Origin: Lagopus muta
Lineage: Eukaryota; Chordata; Aves; Galliformes; Phasianidae
Length of the DNA stretch: 64,000 nt
Direction of reading: 5' to 3'
Assembly: GCF_023343835.1 (NCBI RefSeq)
Contig: NC_064435.1
Coordinates: 42,560,103 to 42,624,102, forward strand
The first letter of the stretch is position 1; each line of letters starts with the position of its first letter. This document shows, piece by piece, positions 38,801-52,600 of this stretch. Made by a program: the position numbers and the translations under genes. The notes under the pieces are model-generated. The model was not told where the DNA came from and searched no databases. It saw only the letters and a list, made by a program, of their open reading frames with translations.

Positions 38801-40617
38801 ACCTTACTAAATTGGTATGTCTCTAAACCCAGATTTGTTTGAGGATAAATTGTTCTAATCAAGTGAAAGTTTACTAAGAGACAAACAAATTCCATCACTT
38901 GTACAATTCCACTGAAGTCCTGGAAACAAGACATTTGTAGTTGAGATCTTAATGTGGCTATTGGAAAAGTACCTGGAAAAGTACATTGGAAAAGTATATC
39001 TGTGAGAATCATGTATGAATGCTACACGTGATGCTGTGGGGACAAGGTATTCCTAACATATTATTCTTGATGAGTACAAAGGATGCATTTCTGGTGTCAT
39101 TGTCTAGCGAGCCAGAGGAGGAAACTTCCAGGCTTTGTGACCTTCTCCAGCTTTGCCTTTATCTCGCAATATGCCAATATGTATTTCTATCTCATCTTTG
39201 TTTCTGAAAAATAATGCTGCACTTTTCCCTCTACTACAGTCATTAGATTTCGTAGCATTAAAATAGCATATTTATCAGACTTGCATTCTCAGGTTCACCA
39301 TTTGCACCCCAAAACAAACTTCTGTTCCCATTTCAAATGTAATCAGTGATCATAAAAATAGCGTGGCCCTGAATAACTGTGCTGTGGAAATATGGTGGAA
39401 GGCAAGGTGGTGTTTCTGGAGGAGAACCTCACTTCACTGAATGAGTTTTATACAAGGAAGGGTCTGGAGCCTATGGTGCTGCTCCCTCATGTGGCCACCC
39501 GTCACAGCAGTCCAGCAGCGAGCCCAAACCTGATGGATCCAAACTCCACCAAACTGCTCAACAAATATGGGCAGCCCCAAGGAATTTCACGACTTCCACT
39601 TTTCTAGGGGAAAGACAAAAAAAGTATAGAGCTGATATTGCCGTTTTGGAAATTTTCCATAAAGATGGGTTAGGTTTTCTCTTTTTATAGGAAGCTTCAG
39701 TAAAATGTGGACTTTAAAGGTTAAAAGCAGAGTAAACTCAGGAAAGTAACCAAAACTCTGATGTACTTTTGAGAGATATCAAGGCAAAACGTTTTCCTTA
39801 TTTTTATTCCCAGTGTTCAATGAAATGTACTTTTTTTTTCCCCTTTTTGCCTTGATTACATTTTTATACTTTTACATGACATGGGAAAAATGTTTCCTGA
39901 CTCTGTTAGCTTGGTGAATGCTGGAGTACCTAATAGCATCTTAACGACTGTAAAATAATCATCTTTTTTTTAGCCATAGATTCAGCGTTTGGAAGGCTTA
40001 TTTCTGAGCTATAAATAAAAGAGGATGGAAATACACAATCAGCTTTTAGAAGCAGTGAACAGCCATATTTTTGGCCCAGTTGAATCAGTGTACCTCTGCA
40101 GTTTTTATGCCAGCTGAGTATATGGTCAGACTTGTGCATAGTCATGCTGAGTTAATCTTTTAAGAGCTCACCTGCAGAATCAGTTTTCAGAATGAAGGTC
40201 ATTTTGTGTATATCCTTTAGTTTTCTAAAAAGAAGAAACTAAATTTAACATCTTAGAAATCCAATTAAAGTGGAAACTAATTATTAAATTTTATTAATGT
40301 ATGAATATATATTTACTGAAAGGCAAGGTGTCTCTAGCCTTTAAATTTTGTTAGTATTTGAAGTAGTGTAGAAGGAACATTCCTGCTTCAAAAATTCTTG
40401 CTCTTTGTGCAGAAATAAATTTGCAGTATGAATTTCATCTTTTTGTACAGAAAGGATGCCACTATTTCCCTTTGACATTTCACTTCAGAGTAAAGTCAGA
40501 TGTCGCTGGTGAAGCCCTTCTGCTACATACAACAGTCTTTCAAATAAATTGTTGACTGCGTGATCAGATTAAATTGTCTATTTACTCTATTTTAAGGACT
40601 GATGTGTGTGTATATAC

Positions 40618-40655
<38 letters not shown>

Positions 40656-43600
40656 CTATTGATGTAGGAGGACCACTGACCTTAATGGGTAAAGCTCCAC
40701 TGCATTTTGATCTATTAATCCAGGTTAGACTGATTGATTATTTCAGGCCTGTACTTTATACTCTTATGATGAGCTTACTTCATTTTAATACTACATTATC
40801 TTGAACATCAGCTGTGGTTATAAAATGAGATTAGCTGACTCTAAAATGAGAGTGGATTAAAAAAATGAAATGGTGTTCCTTAATAATAAATTGTGCCTGC
40901 TGCTGTACTCCTCAAATGAAGCAAGTAGTTGTGAAAGAGCAAACAGACTAAAAATAATGATTCTGTCATCCCTTAGTGAATAGAGATCTTTCCTTCAATT
41001 TCTCTGAAAGGAGATACTTGTGTCCACGTGCATCTGTGTGTGCTCTGGGGAACTGACGTGTCTTCACCTGAGTTTGTACAGATTCTCAGAATCAGGTTTG
41101 AGGTGTTGAAGTTGTTCAGTCATAGCACAGGTGACAGCAGAGCAGTGACTCGCAGCCTGGCCAGCCTGGCCTGCTTCTGCAGCTGTAGTGATGAATTATC
41201 AGTGTGCTTTTTTTTTTTTTCTGAGTTTGTTTTGGGTTTCTTTTTTTTCTGAGAAGAGGCATCTTCTGTCATATTCTGTGATATTGAATAGGTAGATGTG
41301 TTTGTGCATGTCTCTCCCCAGAAAACTTTTGAAGATATGAGGTAGCTTTAATTCTCTCTGGAAGAGATATAGAGAGACCCTACGGCTTGATTGGTGTTAT
41401 AAAAATTAAGACTTTATTGGAGACCAGAGATTTCATCAGCAGCATTGCAGAGAGATCAGCAGCCTTAGATCAAACCTTCTGAGTCATCAGAGAAGCTGTG
41501 TGAGCATTTGCTTTCAAAGTACATTGTGGAAACAGATTATATTTGAGTTACTCGTCTCTAGACACGGACATTTTTTCCATTTAGGCTTCAAAAGTGGTTT
41601 TAAATACTATGTTTTTAACAGCAAACGTCAGTTTGCAATTTCCACTGTTCCATTTCCTTGTCATGATTGCAGTCATCTATAGTTACAATAGCTTATCTTA
41701 AAATAACACTGATGTAAAGCATCCAGTGCATTTCACAGTCATCCTGTATGTAACTGGATTAGTGGAACGAAGGATGGAGACAAGGTCAGAATGCTAGCAT
41801 TTTTCCTCCTTTTGAAGTCAATGAGGTTTTTAAAATTTTACTTCATTAAAAAATATATTGCCTTCTTCCAAGTGTCTCGGAATAATCCAACTTTTATGCT
41901 GAGATTGAGCACTTGGACTGTAATTTTGCTGTCTGTGTGCAAAAGTGAAGTATGGAGAGGTACTCTTTCAGGTGTAGCAAATTCCTTAGTTTTTTCTTTT
42001 CAGTGCTGGATGCAGACCTGACTAACGTGCTAATCCATAATCTCATTACTTCAGGGAGGGCAGCGTCTGTGACTTTGGAGCATTTCCAGTCACTTTGAAG
42101 CCTCAACATCAAGCATTCATCAGAAGATGAAACCCATGCACCATATACTTTATTCCTCACGAAGGGTGTTCCAAATTATACCTTTTACTTTTAAGTGGCT
42201 TTTTCTTGCTCTTTGCAGTCCTCCCATTTTTCTCAGGATCTTGGTAACTGATGAAAAACATTTCTACAGATGAAAAGGTCAAGAGGAAACATAGCCTTTA
42301 CTTTCAAGGGAATTGTGTTGATGGTTTGTGTGAGTTTAAGTTATGTTGTTTGATATATATATATTTTTTGTTAACTTGATACTTATTAATGCTGGTCCTC
42401 TTTTAGAAAGCAGGTGATGAAGTGGACATAGTACTGCTGGGCAACAAGTGTGATAAGGAATCAGAACGTGTAGTTCCAAAACATAAAGGAGAAAAGGTAC
42501 CATTAATCACTGATGCTTTCTTTGGGTTCTCCTGAGCGTGTGTGACTATGAGCTGTTCACCTGACAATGAAAAAAGGCTCCTGAATTCCAAAAATTCTGT
42601 TAGGAATTGCTCCAAAAGAACAGTGGTTTTGTTTGTTTGTTTTTAGCATATAAACAGAAATACATTAAATAATGCCTGGCTGCTCTCTTCAGAGTACTGA
42701 TTTTTATTTTGAAAGTTAAAATGATCTTAAATAGTTTCAGGCATTATAATTATTTTTCAAATTATAATTTCAAGTATTTTAAAATCTGCATTTTCAGAGC
42801 ACTGTTCTAGTATGAAGTGCTAGCATATAATACATGGCACTTTTTGCATCACTTTAGGATACCTGATGGCACTCATCAATGACTTTTTTTTTTTTTTTTT
42901 TTGCAACAGCCTAACCATATAGAACTATTGTGGCAGCTTGCACATTGTGATCTTAATTATCTATAAGTAATCCTGAAGAACAGTGGACATGTACATTTTG
43001 GGGACATCCAGGTCCTCTAGTTGAAACCATAGGTTACGCAGCTGAGGCTACAGTAGAAATTAGACTATAGAAGAAGAACTAGTGTTAAGTGAGGAGTACT
43101 GTTTTAAAGGCAAATATTACCATCACTGAAAACCTGAGGAAATCCAGGAGCCATTCAATGGAAGAAGAAATCGTGATACTGATTAAATGTCACAATTGAC
43201 ATTTAGATTGTGCAGACTGTGTGTGTGGTGCTCCGGAAACAATGCCTCCTATATTATTATACTGGGCCATAATGCCAGAGGCAGATGTTGGTGGTATGGC
43301 AGTAGAGGTTGTTTCCTCGCCAGTATTCCATTATGTTTTGTTGCTATGATGGCTGATGGCAGCAGAGGGGCAGTGTGACGAATGGTGTTTGACAAGGGAG
43401 TGTTTATGAAGCAAAGGTTGAATTCCTCCACGTAGAGAAAAATGGCACTCATTGGCCTTCATCGGCAGTTGCTGAATGTTCACAGAGCCCAAACAGTGGA
43501 TGTGAGCACAGTGAAGGTGATGTGGGTGATGCATTTTGGCAGCAGTGACAGCAGTGTGAAAGATAAGCCATGTTCAGGATGGACATGCAGATTTTTAGTG

Positions 43601-46600
43601 TGTGGCATGCAGGCTGGTTTTCATCACTCAAAAAAATGCACAACTAAGCATGGCACCTCTTTTGAAAAACGGGAAAAATAATCTTGGAATGAGCCCTTCA
43701 GGTATGCAGTCAGATAGTTGAGTCAGGCACATTATACTGTGTTTGAGGATTAGCATGCTGATCATTTCTTTCTGATTATATAAGTACAGATCAGGAAAAT
43801 TTTAAAAGTAGCATGCGGTGGGTTTTAATCTGTATCTGAATCTGAGTTTCTAAAAGATGCTCGAACTAAAATGTAATGTGTATGTGTACATGGAAAAAGG
43901 TTGCTGAAAGATACAGGTATAGTTTCACTCAAAGGATATACTATCAGAAATCTGAATACTCACTGGACACGTGTGCACAAGAGGGCAGTATTAGGGTTTT
44001 GCATGTGGTATTAACAGTGACATTTTATGCATCCTTAATCACAATCAAAGCTTCTCTTTATGTAGTTGTCTTTTTTATTTTATTTTTTGAGGAACAAGTC
44101 TTCACCTCTTTACCAATGAGTCTGCCTTCTAGATTTCTTCTGTGTTCTGAGACAACTCCTCAGTTACACTGTTTTGTTCTTTAATGTGATTTTGAAATGC
44201 CAAAGAATCTTACTGAGACGGCTGGAGAAAGATTGCATTAGCAGAGAGTGAGCTAATAATCTCATAATCTCACTTTGAAGATGAAAATATCCATATTAAA
44301 AAGAAAAATGGTTTACAGCAAACTCTGCCACATAATAATTAATTCCATGGTACCCTGTGAATATAAGCTGTGAGTATTGTTCTGCTCAGAGTCTTGCAAG
44401 GAAGATCAAAGGATTTTCTGGGAATCTTACTGTGTATATTGGCATTTCTATAGTAATCTGTTGTAACTGAGCAGCCATGATATGCCAGTATATAAACTAA
44501 AACAAAGAAATTACTAAAAAAAATTGTAATTGCATCATTTTGATTGCTCATTTTAACTCTGCAAGGGATTTTTTTGTATTAATAATTTGAAATGTTTGAA
44601 CTCAGCCTTTATGAGCTCCTCCGCTCCTCTCTCCCCAAATCAATATATAAATGTATTACTTACTGAAAAATAAGTATAAATATTGAAGATTATATGGCAT
44701 TTTAGAATGTGTCCATTTTCCTCTTGTCACATCTTTCTAACAGAAATAGTCAAATAAAATGTTGGCTTTTGTTCGTTTTCCTTTTCTCATCTTCGCTTGC
44801 TTGACTTTACAACTTAGATTACGTCTACAGTATGACTGAAAAAGCACTCCACAGTGATGCGGTGCTAGGAATATTCCAGATACATCTCTCTGATTCTACA
44901 CTACGGAACCATAGCAGGATTTTTAGGAAATAGTGTATTTTGAGATAAAAACATTAGAATAAAACTGTGCTTTGGAAAAGATTATGGCGTTATTTATTTT
45001 CTTATTGTAAGAAAGATATAATCTTATTTCATGTGAGCTCTCCAACAGTTCTCAAGGATGATATAAAATTTCCAAGTAGCATTATTGCCTTCAGTTTGTA
45101 CGTGTATGTATTTTATTTACAGGTATACACAACACACAGGTTCCCAAAGGCAAGAAAAAATATTCTTTGAATGTGCCTTTCCAGTTTCTTTGAGGTGAAT
45201 TAGATAAAGCTGTGCTCATACTTACAACTGCATTAACACTGATTTTATTATTTTTTTCATCTATCCAAACTTGGAGATAACTTGCTTGCCACAATATTTA
45301 CCAGTCTGCAAAGTGAATTTAAATAGTACGTATATTAATACATATATTTCCGGAGCTTTCCTCATTGGAGATACTCAAAAGCTGCCTGGGCATGGTCCTG
45401 GGCAACCTGCTTTGGGTGTCCCAGCTTGAGCAGGGGTTGAATCAGGTGGACACACAGGTTCTTGTCAACTAGTCCATGATTCTGTGATTAATATTCTTTG
45501 TCCAACATCGTGCACAGATGGAGAAAATAAGAGTGCATTGATAGATGTATTTGACAACCTCAGAAGGCTCATGTACTTAATGTTATTTTTTTTCTTTTGT
45601 GTTGGTCTTTACATTGGACCTTCTTCCCAGACTTCTTTGTGTACTGGTGGGGCTTAGAGAGGAAGCAGATCAGCCATCAGCAGGAGAGCACGGGGTTAGA
45701 AACTGCTTAGGAAAGTTGAGTTTGTCTGTGGCATGATGAAGTTTACCCAACTGTGCTGAAGAAGCTGATCAATAAGATTGAGGCCTCTCAATCATTTCTG
45801 AAAAATCATGATGCTTGTTAACTAGACAAATGCTAGTATGACATCTGTGTTTGAAACAGAAGGGAAAGAAGGAGGGTTCACAGGACTACGGTCAATCAGC
45901 CTTCAATCCATGAGAAGGATTGTGTCATCAAATCCTTTTCCATCCATTTAAAGGACAAAAAGATGATTTGGCTGAATCAACAGAGGGTAAATTTTGCATT
46001 GCCAGCTGATTGCTTTTTATAAGACCAGAAAATGTGTGTGAACAGAGGAATAATGGTGGTTTGTAATATATTTTGAATTTAGGCTTGTGGCACTTGGAAG
46101 CCAGGAAATGTGAGCAGGACATATGGGCCACGAGATGGAATGAAAATTGGCTGGACTACTTGATGCAGTGGGTAGCAATTTAAGGTCATGTGTCTAGTTG
46201 GTGGCTAGTAAAGGACAGAGTACAGCAGAGGTCTATGGTAGGACCCAGATTATTCAACATCAGTGACCTGATGACAGAACAAGATGTTCATTGCAGTCTA
46301 CTTGAGTTTAGAAATAGTCTCTCTTAAGAAATGTATCAGGTAGCATCTTCATTTTCAAAACTATATTTTATTATAGTATTTTGGAAAATAAACCATTTTG
46401 CTTGCTTTTTTCCTACCTTAATATCATCCTTACAATGTTTTAATTAAAATATTACACTCAAATTCTTGTACTTGCATGTCTTATTTTTGAATTCTCGTAA
46501 GGTGCCAGGTTTATTTTATTTTATTTTTTTTTTTAATTTTTTAGGTTATTTCTAAAGTTCATTGAAAGCAGTTATAACTGGCAATTGTAGAATGGCTTAG

Positions 46601-49600
46601 GCTTGAAGAGACCTTAAAGACCATCTAATTCCAACCCCCTGCCATGTGCAGGGTTGCCATCCACCAGACCTGGGTGCCCAGGGCTCCCATCCAACCTAGC
46701 CTTAAATACCTCCAGGGATGGAGCATCCACGGCTTCTCTGGGCAAGCGATTTAGACTTTTTATCCTAATGAAGAGCCTTCCAAACAAATTAAGTGGTTAG
46801 TATACATTATGAGCAGTAGGAGTGTTTTCCTTGATTGGGATTGCTTTCTCCAGATGTGTACCAAGAGGGTATTACAAAGGCAGTAAATAGACACTCCTGT
46901 TATGGTTCTTCTGGTGGATATTCCTCCCACCTTGGTCTTCTCCCTTGGGAGGCAAGAGTCAGCTGTTTTTTCTCCATGTATTTAACTGTATAAATTAAAA
47001 TAAGTTCAAGACCTGGAAAAGCTGTGATTTTTGTAGAGTTTTTTTAATTCTTTATGCCAATATATTACCTAACCAACTGTAAGAGAGGAACACTGGAATT
47101 GAGCGAAAACAAGCAAATTAAATAAAATTAGCCAATATAAAATCTATGCTGCCAATTTCCTCTAAGCATTTTCATTATTCACCTATTACCATAATATATT
47201 TTCACGTGCACATCTGTTCTTTGCATGTTTGTTATCTCTGCCCTTTTCTCTCTACTTGGTGAAAAGCTGCATCTCTTTTTCTTTATTCCATCATGCCCGC
47301 TTTTCTGTATCTTTTCTCAAATTTTTACCTGTCCTTTTCTGCAAGCATTCTGTGAATTTCCTGTAAATACTTGCCTAGGAAGTGATTCATTTTCTAAACA
47401 AATGAAGACCTTGAGAAAAGATCCAGTAGAGAGTATCCTTACTTGCAAGTAACAAGTTTCAAAGCGAGTAACTCATTTGGAAAATACATAAATTTAAAAA
47501 AAAAAATATTTAAGACATATCTGAAATTTATAAACTGAGAATAAATACAGTGTAATTTATTGAGCTGACGTTTTCTTAGTCAACGTTTATTTTTAAGAAC
47601 TGTCAGAAGCACCTACACATCTATTGCTATTAGTATTAACAATTTTTCTTTCTATTTTTCTAAAGACTGTTCATCCCATTGCCAACTTTTTTTTTTTTTT
47701 TCCTCCAGCTTGCTTGGGAACATGGGATACCCTTTTTTGAAACCAGTGCCAAAGATAACGTGAACATTGAGGATGCATTTTCAGTTTTGACTACGGAAAT
47801 ACTGGAAAAGGTAGGATGAGAAAAAATTAAAAGGAAGATTTCAGGGGTGGAAGTACAGGATAGCTTTAGTGAAGAACAACTAGTGCTGGTTTTGCAGTGA
47901 TATTTGGGAGGATCCTGTATCTGTAGACATACAGGGAGAGAGATCCAGAGAAAGAATTGTAAGAGAACAGAGGAGAACAGGTACAATATTGCTCAAGGAG
48001 AAGATAAAAACTCAGGAAAGCTGCATTTGTGGCTTTTCTTTCCATACTTCATACTAAGGGGTTACAGGATAATTCCATTTCTGTGCCAGGATAATTCCCT
48101 TTTTTCTTTAAGTTTTGTCAGAATGTGCACACTGTTATCAGGCAACATATTCATGAAAGGAGTGGACATCTTATGTTCAACAATTAAATGTTTCATCCAG
48201 AAATCATAGCTGTTTGTTTGGTTGATTTACACTAGTGCTTTTGAAGTTACTAGAATCTAAAGAGCTGAGTTAATTAGTAGTAGAATCAATACTGTAGCTG
48301 TTGCAGTCAGCATCTTTAACTACCTAGTTTGTGTTGGTGAAAAAGGTCCTTGCTACTCAGGGTTTCCGTACAAAAAATCTTGTGTGGGACTGAATTATTG
48401 TTAATTAGCTATGAAAATGTTTTGCATCACAATTTATTTTTCGACAGTAGAATATTATTTTAGACATTAATGGATGTTCTTCATGCAGTGCATTATCACT
48501 GCCATTCATCACCAATATCAGTTATACAAAACTAGCCTTCCATTCTGAATACTCTTGAAGTCATAATAAAGATAAACGAGCAAAATTACTGACAAAGTCA
48601 CAACTTGCAGTGTTTTCATTAAATAGCCATAGGGGATGGTCAGGATAGTAGCTGCGGGCTGGACTGCTTCTAAATGAGGGTCTTATTCTATCATACAATA
48701 ACACTACTTTAGTATAACAACAATAACAAAACTTTAGTTTATTGGGTTGTTCTGTTTTGTTTTTGATATATATGATTTTAGTTCCCTTAGCATGAGAATA
48801 AACTTGGCAACTTAACTGCCAAGTGTTATTTAGATGATGAGGACAATGACAAGTCTTTGAATAGCTGGAAAAAAATAAAAAATAAGATAACTGAGTTTTC
48901 TTGTAAATTAAAAAGATATTTTCTACTGTAAATAAATAATATATTTGTAGTATGAAGCATGAAAACTACAAACCAAAAGCTATGATCCTAGCTGCTGCGA
49001 AGACAAATATCTGTGAAGCTATAATCTCTGCACAGTGCATTTAGTAAGATCTGAGAGAATTGTCTGCAGCATTCAGAAATGGTGTTTGGGCATTTCTCAC
49101 TCCAAGACTGCTTGCATTCAATTTACTTTAAGTGGAGCTTTAGTATTCCTACTAATCTTCATGAAAATCAATAGGGTTTTAGTGTGGCCATGCAAACAAA
49201 TTTAGACCATTATACTCCAGCATGGAGTATAATTATTAGAACTGCTTGATAATGCAGTCGTACAGTCTACATGCATGCATTTGTGTTGGGAAAATACGTC
49301 CTTGGGAATTTTTAAGTTTGTCTGCAGTAATATTTCACTCTAGAAATATTTGCAATCCATATTGGGACCTCAGTTACGATTACTTTGGTGTATAATTTGC
49401 AACTGTTTGTGAAAGGAATGTGTTGATTTAAACAAGAAACTCTTTAGCCCAGTTGGTTCTGCCACTGGCCTGAGAAGAATGAGTTCAGAGAAAAAAAGAA
49501 AAATCCATCATACAGTTTCATCATGGTTATCAGGTTCAACAAAATAATTTGCTTGTTCATAAAACTGTGAAATCTGAATATACCACTTAAATTTTAACTT

Positions 49601-52600
49601 CCTGTAACTGATGAAATTGTGAAGGAGAAAAAATGTGGTAGGAAGTGTGACTAGTAACTGTGAAAAAATGACACGACAGATGCCAGTCTAGATCACTTCA
49701 GTCACACGTTCACTCTGCAGTAGTAAGATATGTTCATACAGCATTGCACAGCGCTTTGGCACAAGACAGCTGTGTCTTTGGTAGCAGGATACTGTATCTC
49801 GTTTACTTCTGCAGTAGGATCATCAATTCTAGGCTAATGAGATGCTTCAGTGGTGGAAGCTTGTCATTGCTTTACTAGTCCCATAGAGGAAACTTGTTTT
49901 AAGGAATTTCTTGGAAATTCAGTGCGGCCTTGCTTTTTGGAATTAGGTTGAAGTCACTGAGAAGACAGGCAGACAGGCAAGCTGGCAGACAGTAAACCAT
50001 TTTCAGATGCATTGTATCGACATTAATCTCAGGACATTCTGGATTTTTGATATGCAGTCTTGTTTGCTATCTACCATGGGCATTTTTTTAACTACTTTTA
50101 ATAGCAAACGTGTAGATGGGGAAAATCAGCATCTGGAGTTATAGAGGTCATACTGAAATAGTGAGCTTCTTGATTCTTTTGAGATTTAGAACAAGTTGTG
50201 GTTCAAATGAGTATTCCCAATTGGAACTAAAAGGTAGATTTGTTTTATCATCATTTTGTGCTGCCTTTTTCTATTTGTAGAATAGATTTAAATCAGTAGA
50301 GCATGTTACTTTTATAAGACACTGCTATCTCTACTTTTGAGGCTTTACTTTTATTGGGCTTAAGAGAGGAAGATTACTTCTGTATCTCAGTGATTCAGAT
50401 AACTGAAGCACTATTTAATTTTTCAGATATTTATAGTCTGTGAAAACCATTCTTTGATGAGCCTCAATGCCACAGCTCTAAATTGCATGGGTAGCCTCAT
50501 TAAAACAATCAGATGTTATTTGAGAACTTACACTGGTAACAGCTGTGGAGTTATACCAGATTTTGAGAATAGTTAGCTCACAGTTTTCAATCATAACAGT
50601 TACTAATAACTGTTTTTTTATTTTATTGGAAGGGCTGTAGTGGAAATGAATGTTAATGGCACTTAAAGACTTTCCTAGAGGTTTTCTTAGACCTGTTGAC
50701 AAATAACATTTTAATTCATAATTCTTACAAGTCTCAGAGAGGCCTAAACTTGCTTATTAATTGATGACAGCTGTTCCTTAGCAGTGCTTCTTGTTGCCAG
50801 TGAACTATTTGTACCTGTGATTCAGTCCTCAAAAAAACAACCAAACCCCCCAAATTACCACCGAGAATGCAGTTACTATTTGCACTTTAGTGTGGTTTGG
50901 CTTCATGGCTGACAAGCAGTATTCTTCTCAATTAGCTTTTTAAAAAGTCTTGCAAGCCTTTGTATTTCTCTTTGTGGGTGCAGTGGCTGGTATTTTTCTA
51001 AACTGGGAGCAGAAGGATGGAAACTATAGTCAACAAAAGGAAAAAAACAACCAACTGAAGTTCTTGCTCTCTTCTGAAGACAGCTATAAAACTAACGAAA
51101 CCTTAAATTCTGTCTACCTCCCAAGAGTGATCAACTGCTAAGATTATTTTAATATTATATTAAATAAATACAGATCTTCAGAGTAGAGTCAAAATTCATT
51201 TAAGAACTTTCCTGTACAGTTTAGGTTAACATTTAAAGTTTAACAGTTGGATGTAATTTGAGATGAAATGAAAGTAGCAGACCTCAGTTCTGTTTTTCCT
51301 TGATCTCTTTAACTTCCCTTCCAAGGCAACAAGATTTTTGAGATAACGCAGTACATCCCAGAATACCCTGCAGATAGAAAGTCTCCAGCATTAGTTCATA
51401 CTACATTAGACAGAGATAACTACACAGAGACAGAAAATTGCTTCAACCAGCCACTCCAGCTGGAGCTTGCAGCGCAGATACCAAATTTAATGCACTGCAA
51501 GACACAAATCCATAGGAAATCAGAATTCATTATTGCCATGGTTCTGGGAATTGTAGTTTGTCCAAAAGATCCCTATCTTAAGCAGTGCGCATTCAGTATT
51601 TGTTTATTATCCTTAGTCATGTATGAAGCCCCTGGCTTTATTTGTCCTTTACTTATCTTGTACTGACCACAGAATATTAATTCTTCGTAAGGTTTTTCAT
51701 AATACTCATAATGCTGTATTTTAGACCTATTTTAGATTTTTAGCTTCATAACCTTCCTAGTGACACTAAGTAGTATGTTCAGCATTGTACACATGGGAAC
51801 TGTGGAACAGACATTAAAGCAAAAAGGGTAAGTGGTACCAACTCACATAGAGTTGCAACAATGTAGGGCCTAATTTTACTATACAATCTTGTTTAATTCA
51901 AAAAAATCTGTTCTGAACATTGAATAAGCCAGACATTGTTCTGGAAACAGTAACATATAATTAGGCCATGTAAATCAAAAGTAAATCATAATGTTTGAGT
52001 ATGCAGGATGAGATTCTTCTTAGTGTGCAACCTTAGCCAGCAAAAATGACTAGGCTGATGTAGTTGTCTGGAACCACCTACAGTCAATGGAAAGAAACAT
52101 GTCAGATGATACTCTGTTCTGGAGGTGCCTTTCTCTCTCCACTGATAATAGAGGACTGTGTATAGCAGCCTTTCTGGTTTTATATTATTAAAGTTAAATA
52201 AGTTCAAGACCAAACTAAGTGAACACAGTTGACTTGCTTCTGGCATTGACTGACTCTGAGAGAATCATAGAATGGCCTGGGTTGAGAAGGACCTCAAAGA
52301 TCTTCTAGTTTCAACCCCCCTGCTATGTGCAGGGTTGCCAGCCATCAGAGCAGGCTTCCCAGAGCCACATCCAGCCTGGCCTTGAATGCCCCCATGGATG
52401 GGGCGTCCGCAGCCTCTGTGGGCTACCTGTTTCTGTGCATCACCACCCTCTGTGTGAAAAGCTTCCTCCTAATATCTAACCTAAACATCCCCTGTCTCAG
52501 TTTAAAAACATTCCCCCTTGTCCTATCACTATCCACCCTCGTAAACAGCCATTCTCCCCACTATGTATGTGCTCCCTTCAAGTATTGGAAGGCTGCAATG

